From: Azospirillum sp.
GTDB lineage: Bacteria > Pseudomonadota > Alphaproteobacteria > Azospirillales > Azospirillaceae
NCBI GenBank assembly: GCA_027486405.1
Contig: JAIXPD010000096.1
Coordinates: forward strand, 1 to 53,849
Length of the DNA: 53,849 bases
Reading direction: 5' to 3'
Shown here: piece after piece, positions 8,368-15,982 of the stretch
How the letters are laid out: every line of letters starts with the position of its first letter
How positions within the stretch are numbered: the stretch's first letter is position 1
Position numbers and translations under genes: made by a program
Notes under the pieces: generated by a model
What the model was told of the DNA's origin: nothing
The model's input: only the letters and a program-made list of their open reading frames with translations
Databases searched by the model: none

Positions 8368-8730
8368 ATGCTGAAGCCCAAGCAACTCAACGAGCGTCGC
8401 AAGCAGCGCGTTCGCGCGCAGATTGCCAAGAAGGCCGGCGGGCGTGTTCGCCTCTCCGTCTTCCGGTCGAATCTGCACATCTACGCCCAGATCATCGACG
8501 ACGCCAACGGCAAGACCCTTGCTGCGGCGTCGACGGTCGAGAAGGAGCTGCGCGAGCAGCTCAAGCACGGCGGCAACGTCGATGCGGCCAAGCGCGTCGG
8601 CGGCCTGATCGCCGAACGTGCGAAGGCGGCTGGCGTCTCCGAGGTCGTGTTCGATCGCGGCGGCTACATCTACCATGGCCGGGTGAAGGCCCTGGCCGAC
8701 GCCGCCCGCGAGGGCGGGCTGTCGTTCTAA
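8368..8730 (+). CDS. rplR: 50S ribosomal protein L18
   Basis: L18 binds 5S rRNA together with L5. The 120-residue product has RLSVFRSNLHIYAQIIDD and the C-terminal VVFDRGGYIYHGRVKALAD. It begins 5 bases after rplF. Confidence 0.98.
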   Translation: MLKPKQLNERRKQRVRAQIAKKAGGRVRLSVFRSNLHIYAQIIDDANGKTLAAASTVEKELREQLKHGGNVDAAKRVGGLIAERAKAAGVSEVVFDRGGYIYHGRVKALADAAREGGLSF

Positions 8731-8742
8731 GGAGGCCCGGAA

Positions 8743-9312
8743 ATGGCACGTGAACAAGGCGGTCGGGACAACCGCGACCGGCAGCCGCGCGAGCGGGAAG
8801 AAAGCGAGCTGATTGAAAAGCTCGTTGGCATCAACCGCGTTGCCAAGGTGGTCAAGGGTGGTCGTCGCTTCGGCTTCGCCGCTCTGGTCGTTGTTGGCGA
8901 CGGCAAGGGCCGCGTCGGCGTCGGATCGGGCAAGGCCCGTGAAGTGCCGGAAGCGATCCGCAAGGCGACCGATCAGGCCAAGCGTGGCATGATCCGCGTT
9001 CCGCTGCGCGAAGGCCGCACGCTGCACCACGACTCGAACGGCCACTTCGGTGCCGGTCGCGTCGTTCTCCGTGCGGCCCCGGCCGGTACCGGCATCATCG
9101 CCGGTGGTCCGATGCGCGCGATCTTCGAGGCTCTCGGCGTCCAGGACGTCGTGACCAAGTCGATCGGCACGTCGAACCCGCACAACATGATCAAGGCGAC
9201 CTTCGACGCCCTGGCTCAAGTCACCAGCCCGCGTTCGGTCGCGGCGCGCCGTGGTCGTCGTGTGAGCGACATCCTCGGCCGTCGTGAGGCCGGCGCTGGA
9301 CAGGAGGCCTAA
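8743..9312 (+). CDS. rpsE: 30S ribosomal protein S5
   Basis: S5 is a decoding-fidelity protein of the small subunit and part of the mRNA helicase site. The 189-residue product contains VVVGDGKGRVGVGSGKAREV and the GTGIIAGGPMRAIFE segment. AAGGAGG precedes the ATG. Confidence 0.98.
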   Translation: MAREQGGRDNRDRQPREREESELIEKLVGINRVAKVVKGGRRFGFAALVVVGDGKGRVGVGSGKAREVPEAIRKATDQAKRGMIRVPLREGRTLHHDSNGHFGAGRVVLRAAPAGTGIIAGGPMRAIFEALGVQDVVTKSIGTSNPHNMIKATFDALAQVTSPRSVAARRGRRVSDILGRREAGAGQEA

Positions 9313-9315
9313 GCC

Positions 9316-9507
9316 ATGTCCGAGAAGAAGACCGTCGTCGTGACCCAGACCGGCAGCCCGATCGGGCGTAAGCACGATCAGCGCGAAACGCTGGTCGGCC
9401 TGGGCCTGAACAAGCTGAACCGGACCCGCGAGCTGGAGGACACTCCGGCGGTGCGGGGCATGATTGCCAAGGTCGCGCACTTGGTCCGCGTCGAGAACGA
9501 GGGCTGA
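9316..9507 (+). CDS. rpmD: 50S ribosomal protein L30
   Basis: L30 is a small ferredoxin-fold protein of the large subunit. The 63-residue product has QTGSPIGRKHDQRETLVGLG and TPAVRGMIAKVAHLVRV, typical of the bacterial family. It lies between rpsE and rplO as expected. Confidence 0.96.
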   Translation: MSEKKTVVVTQTGSPIGRKHDQRETLVGLGLNKLNRTRELEDTPAVRGMIAKVAHLVRVENEG

Positions 9508-9511
9508 TGCC

Positions 9512-9997
9512 ATGACGAAGCTCAACGACCTGCGTGACAACGCCGGTGCCCGCAAGGCGCGCATGCGCGTTGGTCGCGGTATCGGTTCCGGCAAGGGCAA
9601 GACCGCTGGCCGTGGCGTGAAGGGTCAAACCTCGCGCACCGGTGTGGCGATCAACGGCTTCGAAGGCGGGCAGATGCCTCTGCACCGCCGTCTGCCGAAG
9701 CGCGGCTTCCGCAACATTTTCGCCAAGGAATATTCGGTGGTGAATCTGGGTCACATCCAGAAGGCCATCGACGCCGGCAAGCTCAACGCCGGTGAAACCG
9801 TGGATGCCGCCGCCCTGTTCGCGGCTGGCATCACCGGCCGGGTGAAGAAGGACGGCGTCCGCCTGCTGGCCAAGGGCGAGCTGACCGCGAAGGTGTCCTT
9901 CACCGTCGCGGGTGCCTCGAAGTCGGCCATTGAAGCGGTTGAGAAGGCTGGTGGCAGCGTTACGCTGACCGAACCCGCCGCCGAAGCCGCCGAGTGA
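9512..9997 (+). CDS. rplO: 50S ribosomal protein L15
   Basis: L15 is a late-assembly protein of the large subunit. The 161-residue product starts MTKLNDLRDNAGARKARMRV and contains GRGIGSGKGKTAGRGVKGQ. The ATG at 9512 begins 4 bases after rpmD; a longer frame from 9464 overlaps rpmD. A strong hairpin follows the stop codon and separates it from secY. Confidence 0.98.
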   Translation: MTKLNDLRDNAGARKARMRVGRGIGSGKGKTAGRGVKGQTSRTGVAINGFEGGQMPLHRRLPKRGFRNIFAKEYSVVNLGHIQKAIDAGKLNAGETVDAAALFAAGITGRVKKDGVRLLAKGELTAKVSFTVAGASKSAIEAVEKAGGSVTLTEPAAEAAE

Positions 9998-10004
9998 CAG
10001 TGAC

Positions 10005-10036
10005 AAAACGGCGTCGCGCTTGCGCGGCGCCGTTTT
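10005..10036 (+). terminator. Hairpin with T-tract between rplO and secY
   Basis: AAAACGGCGTCGCG (10005-10018) pairs over 14 positions, one of them G-T, with CGCGGCGCCGTTTT (10023-10036) around a CTTG loop. The stem itself ends in four T. It starts 8 bases after the rplO stop and has the form of an intrinsic terminator, inside a cluster usually drawn as one operon. Confidence 0.65.
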
Positions 10037-10058
10037 CGGCACTACAAGACGCGTAGTC

Positions 10059-10103
10059 GCATGGGGCGGCCTGCACCAGCAGGACCGCCCCATGCGCGCT
10101 TTT
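10059..10103 (+). promoter_or_regulatory. Long hairpin in the secY leader
   Basis: GCATGGGGCGGCCTGC (10059-10074) pairs with GCAGG-A-CCGCCCCATGC (10079-10095), a 16-bp stem with one bulged A, followed by GCGCTTTT. It lies 40 bases before the secY ATG. Together with the preceding terminator-like hairpin it makes this 137-base gap a candidate control point for secY-adk expression. Confidence 0.5.
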
Positions 10104-10134
10104 AGGCTCGCACTTACGGGACAGGGATCGGACC

Positions 10135-11475
10135 ATGGCATCAGCGGCCGAGCAGCTTGCCGCCAACATCAATTTCGGGGCGTTTTCCAAGGCGACCGAG
10201 CTGAAACAGCGGATTTGGTTCACCTTGGCGGCCCTGATCGTCTACCGGCTGGGCACCTACATCCCGATTCCGGGCATCGACCCGCACATCTTGCAGGATG
10301 TGTTCAAGCAGCAGGGCAGCGGCATCCTCGGCATGTTCGACATGCTGGCGGGTGGGGCGCTGCACCGCATGACCATCTTCGCCCTCAACATCATGCCGTA
10401 CATCTCGGCGTCGATCATCGTGCAGCTCTTGAGCGCCGTGTCGCCGCAGATGGAAGCGATGAAGAAGGAAGGCGAAGCCGGTCGTAAGAAGCTGAACCAA
10501 TACACCCGATTCGGCACGGTCGTCCTCGCCACTGTCCAGGCTTACGGCCTGGCGGTCGGTCTGGAAGCCATGCGCGGGGCCACCGGCCCGGCGGTCATCG
10601 ACCCCGGCCTGTTCTTCCGCATCGCCACCGTCATCACGCTGGTGGGCGGGACGATGTTCCTGATGTGGCTGGGTGAGCAGATCACCGCGCGCGGGATCGG
10701 CAACGGGACCTCGCTCATCATTTTCGCCGGCATCGTCGCTGAACTGCCGCGCGCGCTGGTCAACACGCTGGAACTCGGCCGTCAGGGCGCGCTGTCCACC
10801 ATCTTCATCATCGTCATGCTGGTGATGGCGGTCGGCGTCGTGTTCTTCATCGTGTTCATGGAACGCGCCCAGCGTCGCTTGCTGGTCCAATACCCCAAGC
10901 GCCAGGTCGGCAACCGGGTGTTCGGTGGCGAGGCGTCGCACCTGCCGCTGAAGCTGAACACGGCCGGCGTCATTCCCCCGATCTTCGCGTCGTCGCTGCT
11001 GCTGCTGCCCTTGACCGCCGTCGGCTTCGCCGGGGGTGAGGGGCCGGAGTGGCTGCAAACGGTGTCGCGCTATCTGGCGCACGGGACCCCGCTGTACATG
11101 GCGATGTACGCGGCGATGATCGTGTTCTTCTGCTTCTTCTACACCGCCATCGTGTTCAACCCGGGTGAGACGGCGGACAATCTCCGCAAGTATGGCGGTT
11201 TCATCCCCGGCATCCGCCCTGGTAAGACCACCGCCGATCACATCGACTATGTGCTGACCCGTCTGACGGTCATCGGATCGGCTTACCTTGTGACGGTTTG
11301 TCTCCTGCCGGAAATCTTGATTTCCCAGCACTCCGTTCCGTTCTATTTTGGCGGCACCAGCCTGCTGATCGTCGTCACCGTGACGATGGACACGGTTGCT
11401 CAGATTCATTCCCACCTGCTGGCCCACCAGTATGAGGGACTGATCAAGAAATCAAAGCTCCGGGGGAGAAAGTAA
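10135..11475 (+). CDS. secY: Protein translocase subunit SecY
   Basis: SecY is the channel of the inner-membrane Sec translocon. The 446-residue product has about ten hydrophobic segments, begins with a soluble stretch containing ELKQRIWFTLAALIVYRLGT, and has the family blocks IPIPGIDP, QYTRFGTVV and FFYTAIVFNPGETADNL. The plug region around MFDMLAGGALHRMTIFALNI is intact. It follows rplO after a hairpin-rich gap, and its stop overlaps the adk start as TAATG. Confidence 0.98.
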   Translation: MASAAEQLAANINFGAFSKATELKQRIWFTLAALIVYRLGTYIPIPGIDPHILQDVFKQQGSGILGMFDMLAGGALHRMTIFALNIMPYISASIIVQLLSAVSPQMEAMKKEGEAGRKKLNQYTRFGTVVLATVQAYGLAVGLEAMRGATGPAVIDPGLFFRIATVITLVGGTMFLMWLGEQITARGIGNGTSLIIFAGIVAELPRALVNTLELGRQGALSTIFIIVMLVMAVGVVFFIVFMERAQRRLLVQYPKRQVGNRVFGGEASHLPLKLNTAGVIPPIFASSLLLLPLTAVGFAGGEGPEWLQTVSRYLAHGTPLYMAMYAAMIVFFCFFYTAIVFNPGETADNLRKYGGFIPGIRPGKTTADHIDYVLTRLTVIGSAYLVTVCLLPEILISQHSVPFYFGGTSLLIVVTVTMDTVAQIHSHLLAHQYEGLIKKSKLRGRK

Positions 11476-12119
11476 TGAACCTGATACTGCTCGGACCGCC
11501 GGGTGCCGGGAAGGGGACGCAGGCGCGCCGGTTGGAGGACACGCGGGGGCTTGTCCAGCTGTCCACCGGTGACATGCTCCGCGCGATGGTGGCCGAAGGT
11601 GGTCCGCTGGGCCAGCAGGCGAAAGAGATCATGGCGGCGGGCAAGCTGATGCCCGACGCCCTGATGGTCGAGATCATCGCCGAGCGCATCTCCAAGCCGG
11701 ACGTCGCCAACGGCTTCATCCTGGATGGTTTCCCCCGCACGGTCGCCCAGGCCGAGGCGTTGGACGCCATGCTGGCCGAGAAGGGTCTGAAGCTGAACCA
11801 CGTCATCGAGATGCGCGTTGTCGACGCCGTCCTGGTGGAGCGGGTCACGGGGCGCTACACCTGCGCCAAGTGCGGCAAGGGCTATCACGACAGCTTCGAG
11901 AAGCCGAAGGTCGAGGGCGTGTGCGACTCCTGCGGTGGCACGGAGTTCAAGCGCCGGGCCGACGACAACGCCGAAACGGTCACGACCCGTCTGGGGCAGT
12001 ATCACCAGCAAACCGCGCCGATCCTGCCTTACTATGAGGCGCGGGGGGTGCTGAAGACGGTGGACGGCATGGCCGACATCGACGAAGTCACCCGACAGAT
12101 CGAAGCGATTCTCGCCTGA
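11475..12119 (+). CDS. adk: Adenylate kinase, zinc-binding LID form
   Basis: Adk interconverts ATP, ADP and AMP in the cytoplasm. The 214-residue product has the P-loop GPPGAGKGTQA near the N-terminus and the DGFPRTVAQA motif. The LID contains CAKC and CDSC, a four-cysteine zinc site present in only part of the family. It is coupled to secY by a one-base overlap. In most alphaproteobacteria rpsM would follow; here a repeat and a terminator follow. Confidence 0.98.
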   Translation: MNLILLGPPGAGKGTQARRLEDTRGLVQLSTGDMLRAMVAEGGPLGQQAKEIMAAGKLMPDALMVEIIAERISKPDVANGFILDGFPRTVAQAEALDAMLAEKGLKLNHVIEMRVVDAVLVERVTGRYTCAKCGKGYHDSFEKPKVEGVCDSCGGTEFKRRADDNAETVTTRLGQYHQQTAPILPYYEARGVLKTVDGMADIDEVTRQIEAILA

Positions 12120-12181
12120 CGGTTGGTGTCTTTGGCCCGGCAACGGGCCAAACTCTCCAAACGTCACGGCTTGCAAACCGC

Positions 12182-12288
12182 TAGAGCGCCATGCTCAAAA
12201 CATGAAACAGTCCATGGCGCTCTATGCTTTTGTTTATCGAGCATCTTCACGCGTCAAATCGATCCCGATTTAACGCGATCTGCTCTAA
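12182..12288 (+). repeat. 107-bp dispersed repeat, family 2, copy 1
   Basis: This sequence reappears in reverse complement at 18828-18934 with only a few differences. It contains an 11-bp stem AGAGCGCCATG (12183-12193) with CATGGCGCTCT (12213-12223), and a second hairpin around GCGTCAAATCG/CGATTTAACGC. The outer ends TTAGAGC/GCTCTA are inverted repeats. No protein is encoded. It lies directly after adk and just before a terminator. Confidence 0.8.
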
Positions 12289-12298
12289 GGCTTTGAAA

Positions 12299-12345
12299 CA
12301 GAAAGACCGCAGCCCTCGGCGAAGGGCTGCGGTCTTTCTGTTTGT
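12299..12345. terminator. Bidirectional terminator between adk and the GntR-family gene
   Basis: AGAAAGACCGCAGCCCT pairs perfectly with AGGGCTGCGGTCTTTCT around a CGGCGA loop, followed by GTTTG on + and by a T-rich stretch on the other strand. It lies between two convergent genes, adk on + and the GntR regulator on -. Confidence 0.85.
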
Positions 12346-12380
12346 GTGCGGATAGCGTGATTGGGTGCGCCCCGCCGGGA

Positions 12381-13151
12381 TCAGGCCCCCGTGGTTGCTG
12401 GGTTTTCCTGCTGCGCAGGCGGCGCGGTGGCTGGGGTGTTCATGGCGTGGTAGCGGGCGAGCACCCAGCCCAGATGAGCGGTGACGGCCGCCGCCGCTGA
12501 ATCCGCGTCGCGGTTGGCGATGGCCTCGTAGATGGCGCGGTGATGCTCGATCATCAGCGCCTCGTGGTTTTCCATGTAGGGTTCGGTGTGGTTCAGCTCC
12601 ACCATGTTGCCGAGGATCTCGCGGATCGTCGCCAACAGGTGGAGATAGACCGGGCTGCCCGACGCCTGGGCCACGGAGAGGTGGAAATCCATGTCGTCGG
12701 CGGCGCGGTTGCCGTCACCGCTGGTTTGGGTCATCGCCGCCAGGATGCGGCCGATGTTGGCGATCTGCTCCGGCGTGGCGTGCTGGGCGGCGCGGCGGGC
12801 GGCCCAGCCTTCCAGCGCCATGCGGATTTCCACGAGGTCGCACAGATTGTCGTGCTTGCCGCGCACCATGGCGGTCAGCGCCCCATCCATCACCCCGGCG
12901 GACGAGACGACTCGGGTGCCGCCGCCCTGGACGGCGGTCAGAAACCCTTGAGTCTTGAGCGTTTGCAAGGCGGCGCGCACCGACACGCGGCTGACATGGA
13001 GCTGTTCGGCCAACTGCCGTTCACCGGGCAGACGTTGCCCCGGGACCAACTCGCCACGGGAAATGCGGTCGAGCAGTTGCTGCGCGACCCACTCCGAAAT
13101 GCGTGGGGAGGCGGAACCTTGAACGCTGTCGTCGGTGCCGGGCACGGGCAT
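12381..13151 (-). CDS. FadR-type GntR transcription regulator
   Basis: This is a DNA-binding repressor of the GntR superfamily, FadR/FCD subgroup. The N-terminal winged helix contains ISRGELVPGQRLPGERQLAE and VSRVSVRAALQTLKTQGFL. The C-terminal all-helical FCD domain carries the metal/ligand residues seen in DMDFHLSVAQASG and MIEHHRAIYEAI. Effectors of such proteins are usually small carboxylates, but nothing here identifies one. The ATG at 13151 is chosen; a TTG five codons upstream is also open. It is 90 bases downstream of an exporter gene on the same strand and may control it. Confidence 0.88.
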   Translation of the reverse strand: MPVPGTDDSVQGSASPRISEWVAQQLLDRISRGELVPGQRLPGERQLAEQLHVSRVSVRAALQTLKTQGFLTAVQGGGTRVVSSAGVMDGALTAMVRGKHDNLCDLVEIRMALEGWAARRAAQHATPEQIANIGRILAAMTQTSGDGNRAADDMDFHLSVAQASGSPVYLHLLATIREILGNMVELNHTEPYMENHEALMIEHHRAIYEAIANRDADSAAAAVTAHLGWVLARYHAMNTPATAPPAQQENPATTGA

Positions 13152-13241
13152 CACCTTCTCAATCAAAAGCGTTGAATGGTAGCGACATCGGTTCCGCGCG
13201 CCAAGACCAACGACCGAAGGCGGCGCGGGAAACGGAAAGGA

Positions 13242-14153
13242 TCAGCGGCTGCCGCGCCGCGCCAGCAGAATGCCCGCCAGGATCACCGCCGCCCCGATGG
13301 CTTGCAGGACACCCAGAGGCTCCCCCAACAGCATCCAGGCGAGAATCGCGGCCCCAGCGGGCTGCAACAGCAGGCTGACCGAGGAGAAGGAGGCGGGCAA
13401 ATGGGCCAGAGCGTAGGCGATCATGCTTTGCCCCCCGGCGTGGCTGAACAAGGCCAACCCGGCCAGCACCGCCCAACCGCTCCACTGCGCGGGCAGCAGC
13501 GCCTCGCCGGACAGCAGCGCCATCGGCAACAGGATCACGGCGGTGATGACGCCGCTCCAGGTCATGATCGTGGCGGTGGAAAACTCGCTGCGCAGATGGC
13601 CGACCGACAGGATGTAGCCGCCGTAAAAGACCGCCGTCAGCAAGCCCAGCGCGTCGCCGAACAGATGGTCGGCGCTGAGGCGGACGCTGTCGCCCATCAG
13701 GATCATCGCGCCAACCAAAGCCATCGCCATGCCAAGCACGAACTTTGCGGTGAAGCGCTCCTTGAACAGGAACCAGGCGACCGGGGCGACGAACAGCGGG
13801 GCGAAATTGGCCAGCAGCGTGGAGTTGGCGACCGAGGTGTAGCCGATCGAGATGTGCCAGATCACCAGATCGCCCGCCAGACACAGCCCGGCCAGAATCA
13901 GGCGGGCGAAGTCGCGCGGCGAGGAGGGCGGGCGGCTGCGCCCCTGGCCCTTGGGTTCCATCGCCATCCACAAGGCCAGGACCGGGGTCGACAGCGCCAT
14001 GCGCCAAAAGGCGATGGACACCGGCCCGACATCGGCCAGACGGACGAAGATCGGGGCAAAGGCGATGCTCAACGCACCCGCCAGCAAAATCAGCAGGGCG
14101 TTGCGTTGGGCATGCGCAGCGGATGGAAGCGGAAGGGCGTGCGTGTCGCTCAT
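13242..14153 (-). CDS. DMT-family transporter with two EamA domains
   Basis: This inner-membrane protein of 303 residues has ten hydrophobic segments in two EamA repeats, the layout of drug/metabolite exporters such as RhaT and YdcZ relatives. Visible family features are the N-terminal IAFAPIFVRLADVGPVSIAFWRMALS with its LP/R signature and the C-terminal block PAGAAILAWMLLGEPLGVLQ (glutamate in the GE motif). The substrate is unknown. It precedes the GntR regulator on the same strand, so an exporter-regulator unit is likely. Confidence 0.88.
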   Translation of the reverse strand: MSDTHALPLPSAAHAQRNALLILLAGALSIAFAPIFVRLADVGPVSIAFWRMALSTPVLALWMAMEPKGQGRSRPPSSPRDFARLILAGLCLAGDLVIWHISIGYTSVANSTLLANFAPLFVAPVAWFLFKERFTAKFVLGMAMALVGAMILMGDSVRLSADHLFGDALGLLTAVFYGGYILSVGHLRSEFSTATIMTWSGVITAVILLPMALLSGEALLPAQWSGWAVLAGLALFSHAGGQSMIAYALAHLPASFSSVSLLLQPAGAAILAWMLLGEPLGVLQAIGAAVILAGILLARRGSR

Positions 14154-14265
14154 CCCACGCTTATAGCCAGCCCCCCACGGGCGTGCCAGACGGCGCGCGC
14201 CGTGGGGGTGTCATAGCAGCACTGCGCGCCGTCCGCTGGTGATCCGGGGACGGCGCGGCAGGGAC

Positions 14266-14961
14266 TCAGCGCGGGCGGATGCGGTTCAGTGACACCGATT
14301 CGTCGTCTTCCGCGCCATAGCCCTCGTAATGGACCGGGCAACGGCCATCGGAACGCTGCGCGCCGGTGACGACGGCCGGATACCAATCGCCCTGCCACTG
14401 GACCTCGACCTGCATGCCGCGCGAGCACAGGGTGCGCGACCCGGAAGTCGGGGCCGAGCCGGATGTTGACCCTGACAGGGACGACAGCGGAACCGTGTTC
14501 TGGCCACCCGAGGACGGGGCCGGGGTCATGGCCGGGGCGGACGAACCCTGTTGATCGCAGAACATGGTGCAGACCCTGTTCGCGATCACCTGCCCACCGC
14601 ACACGCCCCCAAAGCAGTCGCGGTAGTTGGATTCGCACCGGTCGTGGCAGCTGCTGTTGCCGCAGCCATAGCTGTTTTCAAAGTCGCTGACGCGCTTTTT
14701 GATCGGCTGCTTTTCGGCCGTCTGGCGGCGGACATAGGCTTCGTAATCATAAGCCGCGCGGCTGCGGGCTTCGGCCCGGCAGGTTTGCTCCTGCATGGTG
14801 CAGCTTTGGCGGCACATGCTCCGCTCCTGCTGACACTGGGACACGCACAGGCGGCCCTGCGCGCTGGTCGGCGGGATCATGCTGTATTGCGTTTCGTAGA
14901 TCGGTCCGCAGGCGCTGAGCAGCGCGATCAGACCCAGACACAGCGTCAACAGACGAAGCAT
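14266..14961 (-). CDS. Cys-rich lipoprotein with a Tudor-like C-terminal domain
   Basis: From the ATG at 14961, with a G-rich ribosome-binding site, the product is 231 residues. It starts with a signal peptide ending in LLSAC, a lipobox, so it should be anchored in a membrane of the envelope. A middle region has many paired cysteines (CVSQC, CRQSC, CGNSSCHDRC, CTMFC), probably disulfide-bonded. A Ser/Gly/Pro-rich linker leads to a C-terminal segment VEVQWQGDWYPAVVTGAQ then CPVHYEGYGAEDDESV and RIRPR, which resembles the Tudor/agenet barrel pattern (WYPA...VHY.GY...DE.V...RIR). I know no function for this combination. Confidence 0.75.
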   Translation of the reverse strand: MLRLLTLCLGLIALLSACGPIYETQYSMIPPTSAQGRLCVSQCQQERSMCRQSCTMQEQTCRAEARSRAAYDYEAYVRRQTAEKQPIKKRVSDFENSYGCGNSSCHDRCESNYRDCFGGVCGGQVIANRVCTMFCDQQGSSAPAMTPAPSSGGQNTVPLSSLSGSTSGSAPTSGSRTLCSRGMQVEVQWQGDWYPAVVTGAQRSDGRCPVHYEGYGAEDDESVSLNRIRPR

Positions 14962-15096
14962 CGGTGTGGTTCCCCCCAAATGTGCCGCCTGAGTCTAGCA
15001 AGATAACAAAGGCTTCGCCATGACGCACAGGCGGGCAACAGCGGTTGGAGGTTGGGATGGCTTCACCCGATCAACGGCTTAGGGTAGTGTGTGCGA

Positions 15097-15978
15097 ATGA
15101 CCTCCTCCACTTCCTCTGATGGCGGGCATGGACCGGTCGCGCACGACCGTCCTGTCACCGCGCCCTTTCCCGCGCGGGCGGGCGATGTCCCCCTGCTCGG
15201 TCCAGACGATCCCCCGCCTTACACAGTGGTGAACCCGCAGGCGACCGGCCCGCTGCTGATCGTCTGCGACCACGCGTCGCGCGCCCTGCCGCGCGCGCTG
15301 GGCAGCCTGGGGTTGCCGGACGCGGAGTTGGAACGGCACATCGCTTATGACATTGGTGCCGCCGCCCTGACCCACCGTTTGGCCGCGCGGTTTGACGCGA
15401 CGGCGGTGCTGTCGGGTTATTCGCGGCTGTTGATCGATCCAAACCGCAATCTGGACGACCCGACCGCGATTCCGGTCATCAGCGACGGGGTGGTGATTCC
15501 CGGCAACCGCGCCTTGGACGCCCACGCCCAGGCCCAGCGCGTCGATGCGGTGTTCCGCCCCTATCAGGAGGCGGTGGGGCGGCAGGTGGCGCGGATTCGC
15601 GCCAACGGTCAGGTGCCGATCCTGCTGTCGGTCCACAGCTTCACGCCCACCATGCGCGGTGTGGCCCGACCCTGGCACATCGGGGTGCTGTGGGACCGCG
15701 ACCCGCGCCTTCCGGTCCCGCTGCTCGCCGCCCTGCGCGCCGATGGGCGGTGGTGCGTGGGCGACAACGAACCCTATTCCGGGCGCGACACCACCGGCGG
15801 CACGGTGGAAACCCACGCCACCCCGGCGGGCTATCCAAACGTGTTGCTGGAGTTGCGCCAGGATCTGATCGCCGACGATGCGGGCGTGGAACTGTGGGCG
15901 CAGGTGCTGGGCGACGCCTTGGCCCCGCTGCTGTCCGCCGCCGATCTGACGATCATCCGCCAATATCCACGGGTCTGA
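15097..15978 (+). CDS. N-formylglutamate amidohydrolase family protein
   Basis: Members of this zinc-hydrolase family release formate from N-formylglutamate (HutG in histidine breakdown) or act on related N-acyl compounds. The product has the family motifs LLIVCDHASRALP, HIAYDIGAA, YSRLLIDPNR and a VHSFTP segment. The ATG at 15097 is chosen over a GTG two codons earlier. No other hut gene is nearby; instead a GCS2-type ligase follows after 4 bases, a pairing that argues for a role with that ligase rather than in histidine use. That role is not known. Confidence 0.88.
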   Translation: MTSSTSSDGGHGPVAHDRPVTAPFPARAGDVPLLGPDDPPPYTVVNPQATGPLLIVCDHASRALPRALGSLGLPDAELERHIAYDIGAAALTHRLAARFDATAVLSGYSRLLIDPNRNLDDPTAIPVISDGVVIPGNRALDAHAQAQRVDAVFRPYQEAVGRQVARIRANGQVPILLSVHSFTPTMRGVARPWHIGVLWDRDPRLPVPLLAALRADGRWCVGDNEPYSGRDTTGGTVETHATPAGYPNVLLELRQDLIADDAGVELWAQVLGDALAPLLSAADLTIIRQYPRV

Positions 15979-15982
15979 ACGC

